NCBI GenBank assembly: GCA_003344405.1
Contig: NOWV01000203.1
Coordinates: 62,001 to 126,000, forward strand
Direction of reading: 5' to 3'
From: Trichoplax sp. H2
Lineage: Eukaryota; Placozoa; Uniplacotomia; Trichoplacea
Length of the DNA: 64,000 nt
The notes under the pieces were generated by a model. The model was not told the DNA's origin and ran no database searches. It worked only from the letters and a program-made list of their open reading frames with translations. This document shows positions 1 through 12,534 of the stretch, piece by piece (within the stretch, counting starts at the first letter, position 1; every line of letters starts with the position of its first letter). A program made the position numbers and the translations under genes.

Positions 1-1273
1 CTGACTGGAAGGACAAGCTGGACTTAGATATTAGTTTGAAGTTCAAAACTGTTTTGCCTGAAGCCATCTTGATGTACAATGATGGAGCTTTAAGTAATTT
101 TTTTACTCTATCCTATACTCCGCATAAGATACTGCTGCGATATAACTTAAATCAGGGCAATAATACTGTCAGTATTCTGCAAACAGAAAATTACCATGAA
201 GGATTCGATGATAATGAATGGCATAGTGTACGATTTAGATTGTTATATAACTCAGCTGAGTTACAGGTGGATAATTTAAAGAAAGTTTCTGCAGAGTACC
301 CTATTGAGCGTCCACTATCTGTATTTGATTCTCAAGGACCAATCTTTTTAGGGAAAGATCCTCACGGGTAATTATAACGCTGTCACTAAATTAAACTTAT
401 AAAATTACCGCAACTGTAGTATAAAATTTTATTTTATGTAAAAAAATTTAGTAACCGAACATTTAGTGGCTGTTTTGGTAACTTAGAAATAAGCAGCGAG
501 AAAATTAATTTGCAGCAATATGTTAATGATGTTGGCATTGAAAATGGGTGTGATCTATCACCAGGTAGTAACTTTCAATTACAAACTATGATTCTTTTTT
601 ATAAAATAAGTCGTGTAAATATATTGAGGGTAGATGCTTCATTTTATTTCTAGTAACTGTTGCTACTGTAAATCCTACGGTATTAACACCTACTCCTCAG
701 ACACAGCTGCCAAAGTCCACTACAAAGCTACCAACGACACCAACGACAGAGCAACCATCAACTACTGAAAACTTAGTGACAGATACTCTGGCAAGCACTC
801 CATTTGCAACGACTGAAAATGATGCCACAACTGAAATTACTGATTTTACTGATGATAACCTGTTTCCAACTAATTCAACGGAATGGAGAACTACTACTAC
901 TACGCAAAAATCTGTACCACCTACTTTTTCAAGTCGTAGTGAAATCTCGACTATGTTCTCTACTGACGATACAAGCAGTGTAAACACTTCTTCATCTACT
1001 CTAGGAGTTGATCCGCAAACCTCTAATGTTGGCACTTATATCTACATTGCTTGTACTGCTGGAGGACTTATCTTAATTTTAGCAATAATCATATTAATGG
1101 TTGTAGTTAAGCAGCATAGAAGGCGTCGTTCGAAATCAAGAAAAAGTCGTGACAAAAAACCAAGTAAAGGCAAATCTAAATCTAAAAAGGATATGTATAA
1201 AAGTAGCCATAGCGTTATTTACGATACCAATTTTGTTACCGTAAAAGTATCCGATAGAGTATCATTTGTGTAA
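1..1273 (+). CDS. Neurexin/Caspr-like laminin-G transmembrane protein (5' partial)
   Basis: Three exons are visible: 3-367 (continuing from outside the window), 452-564 and 654-1273. They join in frame to 365 residues and a stop. The first two encode a laminin-G domain, including the ending FSGCFGNLEI and GIENGCDLSP, whose two cysteines are usual at the end of such domains. A Thr/Ser/Pro-rich stalk of about 120 residues follows, probably O-glycosylated. Next come one membrane helix (near IACTAGGLILILAIIILMVV) and a cytoplasmic tail. The tail opens with a very basic RRRRSKSRKS stretch and ends in VSFV, which fits a class I PDZ ligand (S/T-x-hydrophobic). This order matches neurexins and Caspr proteins, but the N-terminal domains lie outside the window, so other LamG receptors remain possible. 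A polyadenylation signal AATAAA lies at 1367-1372. Confidence 0.8.
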
Positions 1274-1985
1274 GCGGTTATGTAGCTACAATTATTGATT
1301 TTCATGAAGTAAATGCGAATATATTACATTATGTAGTGTACCCAAATGATACAAAACTGTAGACCAAATAAATATTTTATTAAGAATGCTGATAAAAATA
1401 CTTGCGTATATATCTATATATACGTATGCACTGTATTTCCATTTCTATGCATTGCACAGTTATGCTATTTCCGGTTAATATAAGATGAATAATTGTCATA
1501 CATGATAAGCATAAAGTACATTTTCATGCATGCAATGGAGAGTAATTTTATACTTATATAAAGAAAAATAATATCAAGGTAAGATAAAAAAAATATTATT
1601 AAGAGGCATAGTTGTACAGTAGAGTACATCTTTTGCTTACACCATTACGCGATAACAGCAAGTTGTTTTAATTTGTAAACCGAAGATTACAGTGAATTTG
1701 TTTAGCCTGCTGGCAAAATAGCTAACAAAATTTGTTGATTAATAACATATTTACACAAATGTTGGTATCTTCTAATCGTTAAAATAAAAAACTTTAAATA
1801 AAGCGAAATTCCAGCCGATAAAGTGTCTTAAACTTGTACAACTTTGTATGGATTCAGAATGTTCTATAAGGGATTTTAACGAAACTTAGTATTGTGATTT
1901 TAGCTATGTTTAGTAAGATAAACGGAAGTGCAACTTTCTATATTTATCTTAAGACGTATTTAGTAGCTCGCTACTATGGACTGTA
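1274..1985. other. 3' flank of the LamG gene
   Basis: AT-rich sequence with no supported coding exon. It holds the AATAAA at 1367-1372. The dispersed repeat described at 1885-2858 begins near its end. Confidence 0.5.
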
Positions 1986-2858
1986 ATGATAGATTCAATG
2001 CTACAGTACAGATGACAATATAGAGTAAGATGAGTTACTGTAAAGGCTAGAGGTAAAAATAAAACAGTAATTCATATATTAGGTTATGCTTATTTTACCC
2101 GTACTTTGACTGTTAAGAATAATATCTATGAAAATACTGTAGTTGTTTCCATATTGGATTAATGATGGTCCGCTGTAAAATGTTATATCTAATAAAGTTC
2201 TAATTTTCTACAACTTAGAATATTCTTGAGCGGGTATTATTACAGGGATGAATGCGTAACAAAGCTTTGCAAGATATTTAGAATTAGTTATACGGTTTTT
2301 ATATACAAACTGTGGTTGAAGGAGTTTACATTTAAATACANNNNNNNNNNNNNNNNNNNNATGATAGATTCAATGCTACAGTACAGATGACAATATAGAG
2401 TAAGATGAGTTACTGTAAAGGCTAGGTAAAAATAGAACAGTAATTCATATATTAGGATATGCTTATTTTACCCGTACTTTGACTGTTAAGAATAATATCT
2501 ATGAAAATACTGTAGTTGTTTCCATATTGGATTAATGATGGTCCGCTGTAAAATGTTGTTACTAAAAATAATTTATCTATGTGTAAATTATGGTAGAATG
2601 CTGCTACGCTGATTGTAGCTGATTATCTTATTCTTTCTAGAAGTTTTTCAGTAGTTGTATTTGGTTAGAGTAGAGCTGTGTATAGCTAGTCTTTGTGTTA
2701 GATCTAATAAAGTTCTAATTTTCTACAACTTAGAATATTCTTGAGCGAGTTTTATTACAGGGATGAATGCGTAACAAAGCTTTGCAAGATATTTAGAATT
2801 AGTTATACGGTTTTTATATATAAACTGTGGTTGAAGGAGTTTACATTTAAATACAATT
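1885..2858. repeat. Dispersed repeat, two near-identical copies around an assembly gap
   Basis: The sequence at 1986-2340 recurs at 2361-2858 almost base for base. The right copy carries about 142 extra bases (2554-2695) lying between two short TGTT direct repeats; the left copy has one TGTT there. The left copy stops exactly where the Ns start, and the right copy continues past that point. The first 100 bases (about 1885-1985) and the body also resemble a diverged copy near 58075-58620, so the unit is a dispersed element. The 58 kb copy contains the extra 142-base segment, so the left copy is the deleted form. Confidence 0.85.
2341..2360. other. Assembly gap (20 N)
   Basis: Twenty Ns placed exactly between the two near-identical copies described at 1885-2858. 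This suggests an artificial join of two haplotype contigs. Confidence 0.97.
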
Positions 2859-2870
2859 TTTTTAATTTAT

Positions 2871-5800
2871 TTACGTTATAAATTGCTTTAATGCTCGTAC
2901 GTTAGCTTTACTCACTTTCGGATCGAAATGAGCCTTGATCGATCTCATCATGGCCAGACTATTTGATGATTTACTACCATGCATGAGATGCGCTTTGTGA
3001 AATCCAATTCCATGTTCAGCACTAATACTGCCACCGTTCTGAACTGTAATACATGTATAGAAGCCCGAATTTTAATCCATAGTGATACACAATAAATTGA
3101 CTGGCTAATATTGGCAATATTTTTTACAAACTGCGACCAAGTACATTAATGCCTACCTAACCAGTCACAAAGAATTGTCTCTATTCTATTCAGAAGTAGC
3201 TTATCGTACTGCTTTGATGTTATATTCAAATGTAAATTTCCTACGATGAAATATAGTATATAAGTAATTTTAGATTGTCTTAGTTGTTATAATCGATTGT
3301 TAAGCTATTCATTAAGCTGAGGATTGTAATTTTTCTACCATCGGCCAGGTGTCCAAATCCACAAATGGTTGATGAATATGATCCAATTTCATGCCGCATC
3401 ACATCAACCAGATCGAAGTACTTTGCGATCGGAACAGAGATATCAAACTAGGGTAATCAATTTTTACACATTAATACCAAATTAAGATAGTATGATATAA
3501 TACAATACAGGAAATTTTTGTACGACATTTAAGTTGAAAATTTCTGTATACTCATGTAGAATAATTATAAAATTCCGCAAGAGAGAATAAAATTGGATGT
3601 TACTGTATACTGTGCTTGCAGAGAATACCATCGGAAATAAAGAGGTAATTAACATTCAATTGCTAGCTTAATATTCCTACAAGCGCAAGCATTCATTTTA
3701 CTGCTATTATTATAGTATTCTGAGGTGAGATACTTTCCAAATTAATATTAATGCATTTATGCCCAAGGCTCTTATACCTTATAGACATGTCCATCGCGCT
3801 TTAGTGCTTCGGTAATGTGTTCTCGTACGGACCATAACTGTGATAACTTTAAGTTAAATAGATATTTAATATTTCCATAGCATTACATCGCCATTTAATG
3901 GACGTCTAGTAAAGGGCTACCTAGCAAATACATCTGTGATATATAGCTTTGATGGAAAACTTAATGAATAGTTGTTCCAGCTACCTGAGTCTGATTAAGA
4001 CTAACTGCTGATTCCATGCTACCAAATTTGTTTTCAAGTAGACTCAAGATATGGCTAAGTTTCTATTACACAAATAGATTATTACGAAAATATATAAATG
4101 CTTTAGTAGTAGGTGTGCACTTTTTCAGGTTTCAGGAAGATGTTTTCAATTGTACAGAAATTAAACTACTACACCAACATCGATATTTTGATCTTCATCG
4201 TTGGAAAATGTTTCAATCAGGGCGTAGAACGGATGCGGAGAAAGTGGACATTTAAGTCCTAACTTTGAATTGACTACAGAAACAGCAGCTGAATCCATAA
4301 CTTCAATGGCTAGTGATGGAAGTAAATTACTAAATATTGAGTACAGTACGTGACTATGTAAATGTTATGAGGTAATTAGTATCAAGAAATGTTGATCATA
4401 TATTACCTGATACAGTATGACCTAAAACATTTCTAGCATCCATTAGAACTGACGTAACTTGATGATGAGTTTTACAGCCTAACATTATGGCACTGTAACA
4501 CTAAAATGGTTAATGAATGGTTAGAATACGTAAATTAATCCTCTCGTCGAGTATGGGTTACCTTTGCAGTCTCAACACATTTGATAGCAACTTTCGTTAA
4601 GATGGCTAGTGTTCCTTCAGCTCCTATGAATAGTTGTTTAAAATCTGCAAAAATAAGAAATAATTTTTATTTCGATATTAATACTAACTTTGCATGTTCA
4701 TTATATACAAATTTATCTAACTCTTTATTTAGTTACTACTATAAATGTGACTACATTATACAGCGTATTTACCAGAGTCTTGCATTGGCTGCGGTGTTAT
4801 CATATCTAATACAACGCCATTGCTTAGAACCTAGAATGAATTCGTTAAAATAAAATTTTTAAAGACAAGCTACCATATAGAGTGATAAAAATATCATTTT
4901 ATTCCATAACTACCACTTCTACGCCAGTAACATATCTTCTCAATGGGCCATATCGAACAAAATGGATTCCACCAGCATTTGTGGAGAGATTTCCACCGAT
5001 TTGGCAGCTACAAAAAAATTTTTTAAAATTAATAACTCTAAGCAAGGAAGCATTTGTTACTTAAATCTTTCACTAAATAAACTACCAATCCAATGTGAAT
5101 ATTACCAAGACAAGTTATTACGCAAGATGCTATTATACCTTCCTCTAGCGCCTAAATCAATCGGCATGGTAAATCCATAATTTCCAACATAATCTTGTAG
5201 ATTCTTAAGGATGCAACCCGCTTGACATATCAAAATACCTATCATTGCCGTCATATATTAATAATTTTAGTAGCTGAATTGAGTCTAAGATTATGCTAAG
5301 AGTATGGAAAATAAATTTAGTTATATCATAGATTCTTAAGAAGTTTCTACCGATTATCTTCCATTCTAATATAATATTGGTAATAATATCATAGGTATAC
5401 GAGGAATAGAATATTGTTATTTTGCCTTATAAACTGCTATAATCTATTGACTAGTATTGTACATGTACAAAGCTTGTTTCATAGAATTAGCATATTATGG
5501 TCTTTCGAAGTTCTCTGTCAACTATGATATTACATAATTCATTCGTACAAAAGAGATTAATAGACAATAGTTCTAAACTATTATCAATTTCTGGATCTAA
5601 ATTTATCAACTTTTCCTAACCTGATTGAGGATCGAAGTTAATAATGTCGTCCATCAAAGAAGTTGATAAAACAATTTCATCAAACACGGGAGTACCACCA
5701 CCTGCAGTGTATGACAATAATTTTAAATATTGATAGCTTGTATTACAAGGTAAAGGACGTTCATTTCAATAACACTGCAAGCTGACGGCAGATCAATCTG

Positions 5801-6762
5801 AGTGAAAGGTGATGCTTACCTACTAAACCAGTGTTTCCACCTTGGGGCACAACCGCTAAACTAACATGTGTAATTTCAGATAAATGATATAAAATTAAGC
5901 CTATCCAATTTGAATAGCTCATAAGTAAAGGTAAAAATTTATGTTTACTGTTTTAACATTGCTTATTCTATCTCCTATTATTACTGAAAGAAAATTCTAA
6001 AGAACATCTAACTGTTAATAGCTTAGAAATGTATATACACTACTTTACAACCAGTAGCATTAAGCGTTAAGCTAATTAGCTATCAATGAATCAGCAGCAA
6101 GAATCTTATAATTGACTATAAATTATAAACTTGTTCAACATACTTTCTTTTGTAGCAGTGTTTCATTATGGCGGCCACCATTTGTGTTGTTGTTGGTCTA
6201 AGGGCAATATGAGTAAAATTCCTATATAGATAATTCAGAAATGGAAGATATATCATGATACTTGCAGACTTTAAACTATAACATATCAGAACTCCAGCAT
6301 CCAGTTACTTGATACGGTTAATTACTTATGACTATTGCAACATAAACATATTGCGACTCAAGAATCAAGTCACTTAATTTCTAGATCTATCAACAGCATC
6401 TAAAATTACATCTAGTTCTTGCAGCCGTATTACTTGAGTTCATTCTGACTAGTGTCCTATGTCATCGTTGTAATCATAATTCAATCTTACCTAGTGTTGT
6501 TATGGTAATACCCATGCCAATCTGCAACATAATTGCTAACATCTTGATCGTCCAGTAGACGCGATTTATGTTTTAATATATCGTAGAAATTGTTTTTATC
6601 CTGCTGATTAATATAATTATAAGGACCTCGTATGGCTGCAATCGTTGTTGAATATCGCAAGTATAATTTTGTCTTGCTCGGATGAAATGAGCAGGCGATA
6701 AAAGGCAATTTAGGCCCAAATGAGGCAATGCAAGAAAAACTACGAGTAGGCCAATGGGTCAT
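2871..6762 (-). CDS. D-2-hydroxyglutarate dehydrogenase-like FAD oxidase, diverged copy
   Basis: Fifteen minus-strand exons (plus coordinates): 6491-6762, 6144-6221, 5820-5860, 5621-5701, 5139-5238, 4914-5007, 4773-4830, 4562-4644, 4407-4500, 4179-4309, 3985-4062, 3778-3846, 3339-3447, 3157-3240, 2916-3043. They join in frame to 500 codons. Reading on past the last donor reaches a stop at 2871 (514 residues). The product has the FAD_binding_4 region ([20 protein letters not shown]) and the FAD-oxidase C-terminal region ([18 protein letters not shown]). Family members oxidise D-2-hydroxyacids in mitochondria. The metal-site His, His and Glu/His are kept. The FAD stretch has CQIGG for the usual CHIGG, and GPLRR for GSLHG. 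The usual last exon (GILNP..K) is not found nearby. Introns match those of the divergent neighbour except one absent here. It may be a specialised 2-hydroxyacid dehydrogenase or a decaying copy. Confidence 0.85.
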
Positions 6763-7999
6763 GACCTTACTTGTGTAGTCGATGTGGATTACTAGCTAAA
6801 AGCCGTAGATTAAACTGAATAATAATTAAATATAACCATTCTCAATAGATCAACAACGCTGATGGTCTGATCATCATCTTGTTAGCCAACTATCGATTGT
6901 AGCCCTTGCCATCACTTAATCATCCATCTTCAACAGGTCTCAGCTTCAATCTAGCTGCATTCAGCTCAAAGTGGAGTAGTTAATCTATAGTGTTGTCTGG
7001 ATTACTATCTAATTTGCTACAGAAATTGAAAAGGAAAGCGTTAGATCTCCTCCACGTGTGGAGATAAAGTAGAGTTAAATTAAATAAGAAAGCGTAGAAT
7101 TTCCTCCAGCTATCCAGATGATGTAGAGTTCATCGCCATTTCCAATGCGAGCTCTGCCTTCTGGATTTGCTGTTGTCATTGCAACCACAATGGGTTGTCA
7201 TACGGTGTCATCATAGACATCAAGACTCCATACAATACATTGTATTCTACATGAGTGTATAGCACAGTATGGTATCGTACAGCATCACGCCTGCCCCATT
7301 GCCGTATCGGATAGACTGGAGAGACAGCCAGCCGGTAATAGCTCAACAACAACAAGTAGAGCCTCCAGGTAGTCAAGGTAGCAGTGGCTAGCACCCAGTT
7401 GCATTGCATTTGATCAAGAAATATTCTACCATAACAATCTCTAATGACTACGTCGAGTGGAACGCAGAGTGCCTTTCTACTTCGTCTAAGCTTTTTTAGC
7501 TGGTGAAGAGTCTATACTGCGGGAAAGTAGTGACTGTCATGTTATAGAACTTTGCTTCCAGCCATCTTGAATTGGAACCAGTTACGTTGCCATTTTGTTA
7601 AGGTCGAATTGCAACACCGAGTTTAAATATTAACCTAAATCCGTTGACTTCTAAGCCGGAGCTATATTGCATCGTCTACTATCAAGGCTCCGGTATTGCC
7701 AATTTAACATTGTAATGCAATATTTGCTTGATTTCTTGAACCGTGACGTTATATTGAACGTCAGTTAAAATTAATAGTTGGAATAAAAAATCAAATTGGT
7801 TTTCTTGACTTAATTTACGACGTCTTGTACTTACTGTGTTTATGGACTGTATGTTGTACGATATTATGGCAGATACAGGAATTGTGATCAAATAGATTCG
7901 TATACTGCTAGAATTACTATCTTAATCAACAGTGCTATCGATTTACTTCTTGTAATTTTTATTCAATATGTTTTTGCTAGCAGAAAATAGATACCTGAC
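6763..7999. promoter_or_regulatory. Shared intergenic region between divergent D2HGDH-type genes
   Basis: About 1.2 kb separates the two start codons, so both promoters should lie here. Near 7037-7130 a segment of about 50-60 bases (GAAAGCGT...CTCC...GTAGAGTT) appears twice imperfectly. The first copy holds a small hairpin, CTCCAC-GT-GTGGAG, containing an E-box CACGTG. No coding exon was recognised. Confidence 0.4.
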
Positions 8000-10900
8000 A
8001 TGGCCAATGTACAAGCCTTCGCAAAGCGTAGCCTCTACTATCTGAAGCAATTGCAATGGAGATGCTTGAGTTCTACCGTTCTATCTCACATGAGCAAATC
8101 TCCTTTACTGTTTGACAATGTTGAATTAGCATCTAACCGCTATGATATCCAAAGAGGAAATTTCGCTAAGGTTGGATGCTATTGTAGTGAATAAACTTTC
8201 TCAATGGTTCTTCACGTAAATTTAAATTTGTTATCAAAGGATATACAGTACACCACCAATAGAATCTACAAGAACAATAATTGAGGATTCAACTCATAGT
8301 TGGTATATCTCTTTTAATAGGCCACTCAGCAAGATATTAATTATTTTAAAGATATCTTGTCTTCCCAGTCTGCTGTTATTACTGATGCAGAAGAATTGAT
8401 AGGGTCCAATACCGATTGGCTACAAGTTGTAAGGTATGAATATAGTGTTAATATTAGTCATCGATTGATCATAGGAAAGCATCAGATTTTTCATCTAGCT
8501 GTAGTATCAATACAGTTATGTTTTTCATGATATATAGTTCAACAATATAATAATAATTATGGTATTTGAGACTGATATATTATTCAACGCTAGTGCTAAG
8601 CAATTGACTATTTGCTTGTAAATCGCTCGTTTAGTCCATCTAAATTAAAATGCTAACTCATCTTTATCTATATTTCATTATAACTAAACGATAAATCAGT
8701 CTAAGAATTTGCTATGCTAATTAAAACTTAACTATTGTGTATTACAGAGGATCAGGCCCTGTCTTACTTAAGCCTGAGAATACGGAACAAGTCTCAAAGA
8801 TAATGCAATATTGCAACAACCGAAAGTAAGTGTGATCGCAGTAAGCTGTAAAGTGTTGATCGATTTGACTCGTTGTAGTTATATACGTAGCTTTCAATCC
8901 TCTTATAAATTCCGTTACACCCGATCGTTTATCAGATCTCTGCTTTATGCTATTTAATTCAATTATTATAAGGATAGTACTAGTAATTTGTACAGCTAAT
9001 GCTTCAATATTGCCATGTCTTATCAATATACTATACGTAATCTATTGTACTTTTATATTCAGTTTAGCGGTTGTTCCTCAAGGTGGTAAGACTGGACTTG
9101 TAGGTGTGTCTGTTCGAGAGTGCACTAAATGATGAGAAGCTTTATACTTTTGTTGTTGTCTCAACGTTAATAACCACGACAACTGCTGCAAAAATTTTCT
9201 CCTGTTTGAGTGAGATAGACTGTGTAAATATATTGAATCAATTGTTTACTTTATGTGCTATTTTCTGCTTCAAGGTGGTGGTGTACCGGTCTTTGATGAA
9301 ATCATCCTGTCGACTTCGCGAATGAATAATGTTATTGATGTCGATAAAATATCAGGTAATGTGATAGATTGACTAGTATACAGTAGGAAGGCGTACAAAT
9401 CATAGGTGTATTTCATCAAGTTCTATTTTTCTACAGGAACACTGGTTTGTCAACCTGGATGCATACTGCAAGAACTAGAAGATAGACTGAATTCGGATAA
9501 TTTTATATTACCATATGATCTTGGTGCGCGTGGAAGGTATTGCCTGTCTAACATTATTGAAAGTTTATTTCTTCCATTTAGCGCAGTATCTAATGTTGTA
9601 GCTTTTACGTTCATAGTAGAATACTAGTTGCTTGTTATATTACCCATGAAATAGAAAATATTTCTACATCAGAATTTTACTATATGATCTTGTTTATGGT
9701 ATCTTGTAGATAGCTTCATTTCAGGCTTTGAATGATCAATAATTTGCAGTCTTGCTGTACAGTATTTCCTTATTTTTATCTTGAATAGAGCTATGTACAC
9801 AGCTAAATATTTTATGGATTATTCTAAAAGACAATTATATTTATCTGCTAATCTAGTTGTCATATTGGCGGTAATTTATCTACTAATGCTGGAGGAATTA
9901 GGCTAGTACGTTACGGATCTCTTCACGGTAGCGTTCTTGGTGTTGAAGCGGTAAACTCTTCGTGTGTATCGATATTAAAAGTTACCGTTAGAGGTGTATA
10001 CAAATGTTACCACCGATTATGTCAAGAACGTCATATGAAATTTTTACCCAACGTTTAGGTCTTAGCAGATGGAACAGTGCTAGATTGTATGTCCACATGT
10101 CGAAAAGATAACACTGGTAGGGAGTTGATAAAATTTTGAGCTTTTGAAATTAAATTGAAATGTGAATAATAAATACTACACTGTAATCAATTTTCACTTT
10201 AGGCTACGATTTAAAACAATTATTCATCGGATCTGAAGGAACTCTTGGCATCATAACTAAAGTTGCTATTGCCTTAGCTCAGAAACCAAGGGTACTAATC
10301 CCGCAAGTTAATGATAACAGACACAATGTAGTAAACCATGGCAAAGTGTAATTTAATCAGGGTAATATTTTTAGGCTCAATGTGTCGCTCTTATTGGTTG
10401 TAACAACTTTGAAAATGTTAAACAAGTATTCTCATCAGCTAGAAAGGATCTCTGTGAATATCTTTCAGGTAATCAGTTAATGATTGTAACTAGTTTATTA
10501 GATAATATTATATCGAATTAAGAAAATATTTTCTTTCTAGCTTGTGAATTCATGGATTCCAAAATTATGTCACTTGTCGAAAATCATTTAAAGCTAACTA
10601 ATCCTGTTCAGACTTCATCATTCTATGTTTTAATCGAGGCTTCAGGATCCTCAGAACAGTATTGTAAAACGGTAACTACCATTCTTGATTAGGTTTTATT
10701 TCATATTGATAACTTATTGTCATGATGAAGCTGACGATATTTGCATTGTCTATCTGCAACTTCAAATATGATACACTACTACTATCTAATTATTGGTTAT
10801 GCTTGCTTTCCATCTAATATAGGCATTACTAGATTTTTTAGAAACTTTAATAGAGAGTAAAGTCATTAAGGAGGGCATCGTCGCAGATAATTCTGTTCAG

Positions 10901-11777
10901 GTTATTAAAATACTAAGTCATTGCTTATTGATTACTGTAAATATAAACTGATATTGTCATTTTCATAGATAAAAGATGTTTGGGCTTTGCGGGAGAGGGT
11001 GTTGGAAGCTTGCCAGCATGATGGCTATGTTTTCAAAGTAATCAGTTTAGCTAAAAATTTTTCCATATTAGCTGGAGGACTTGAATCAAGATTATGATAT
11101 CGGAAGCTAACAGAAAGATTCTTTGTTTTATTAGTATGATGTTTCATTACCTTTACGTGTATTCTATAATATTGTGGACGATCTAAGATCACGATTAGGC
11201 TCTCAGGCTAAAAGTATTGGTGGATATGGCCATATCGGTGACGGTAAATGTTTAGTGACATAAAGTACATACTACTTGTATATCAATTGCAACACCAAAT
11301 CAGATTTAAAATTTTACACAATTGTTTTATCTTAGGAAATTTACATATCAATATTACATGCGAGGAGTACAATAAACAACTAGAAAAAGCTATAGAGCCG
11401 TACATTTTCGAGTGGATAGGTATTCTTTCATTAACAACGTCTATTAATGATTTGACATATTAAAATCTAACAAAATAGAATTTATTCATAGGTAAATATA
11501 AAGGTAGTGTAAGCGCCGAACACGGCATGGGTTTTATTAAAAGAAAATATATGAACTACTCTAAATCTGAGGCTGCATATAACACCATGAAAGGCATCAA
11601 GCAATTACTAGATCCTAAAGTACGATATATAAATATTTAATTATCATTAAACCTATTCAATGCATATCATGAACTACTATAGAATAACAGTATCGTCTCT
11701 CGGTGAATAACAATTATTATAATTACAAATTTTAGGGTATCCTTAACCCATACAAGACAATTCCTGATCAATATTAA
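8000..11777 (+). CDS. D2HGDH: D-2-hydroxyglutarate dehydrogenase
   Basis: Seventeen exons: 8000-8170, 8321-8433, 8748-8825, 9063-9103, 9275-9355, 9437-9536, 9857-9950, 10059-10116, 10203-10291, 10375-10468, 10541-10671, 10823-10900, 10969-11037, 11135-11243, 11336-11419, 11492-11619, 11736-11777. They sum to 520 codons (519 residues), close to the human enzyme. The N-terminus is basic and Ser/Leu-rich, as a mitochondrial presequence would be. FAD-binding motifs [10 protein letters not shown] and [13 protein letters not shown] are followed by [18 protein letters not shown] and the terminal LLDPKGILNPYK. The enzyme oxidises D-2-hydroxyglutarate to 2-oxoglutarate and passes electrons to the ETF pathway. 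One oddity: in RERVLEAC a Leu replaces the Thr that, from memory, contacts substrate in the human enzyme (RERITEAL); the minus-strand paralogue keeps Thr. The gene is otherwise the more canonical of the pair. Confidence 0.92.
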
Positions 11778-12534
11778 AGTCGTCAAAAGGATAACATATG
11801 ATTTGTAACTTTAAATCATATTGAAGATATTACGCTGCGAAATTGATTTACTGTTATTAACCAAGTTTTATGATTTTTCGTATTTATTTCAACCATGCTA
11901 TGTAAAATACAGAATGAGTTAAACCATCTTATTTTGGCTACAATTTTACAATTACAGCGTCGGATGATGGATATCTAAATATAACAACTAGCTGATCATT
12001 TGACATACGTATGATTGAATAAATAATTTAAATATTTAATTATAGCTTTAATACGGGTAACGTCTTTTATGATTTTGGAATTTTGTCAATAATTAATAAA
12101 TAGCATCAAAATATCAATCATATAAATAAAAGTGATTCCGACGGATAAAATGTAGTGCAACCGTAGTGTACTATGTGATTTTATATGGTACTAATGATTT
12201 GAAATGATATCCATAGGTCATAGTAATAGCTAATGGATTATTGTCTGAAGCAAATTAAGCTACACTTGTATATAAGTTTCTTACCAGATTGTATTAATTA
12301 TATATCATAGATTCACGCCAAATTAAGTTAAAATATATGAGATACAAACATTATTATTGTTCTAAAATTAACGTACGCTTTTTTGCTAAATAATTTATGC
12401 CAGTTTACTTTGAAAATAATTATAGTAACTTTATCATTGGAATACAGTACATTGCAGCTATGGGAAGGTAAAAATTTTCAGTTTATAAATTAACTGACAT
12501 GAAAGCTCGACGGTCATCAAACACACTTACCTGT
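11778..12534. other. Intergenic, nothing recognised
   Basis: AT-rich spacer downstream of D2HGDH. No exon-like or repeated sequence was identified. Confidence 0.4.

Noticed and set aside
697-1035. Minus-strand open frame opposite the Thr-rich stalk
   Set aside because: It is the shadow of a low-complexity plus-strand exon and has no motif of its own.
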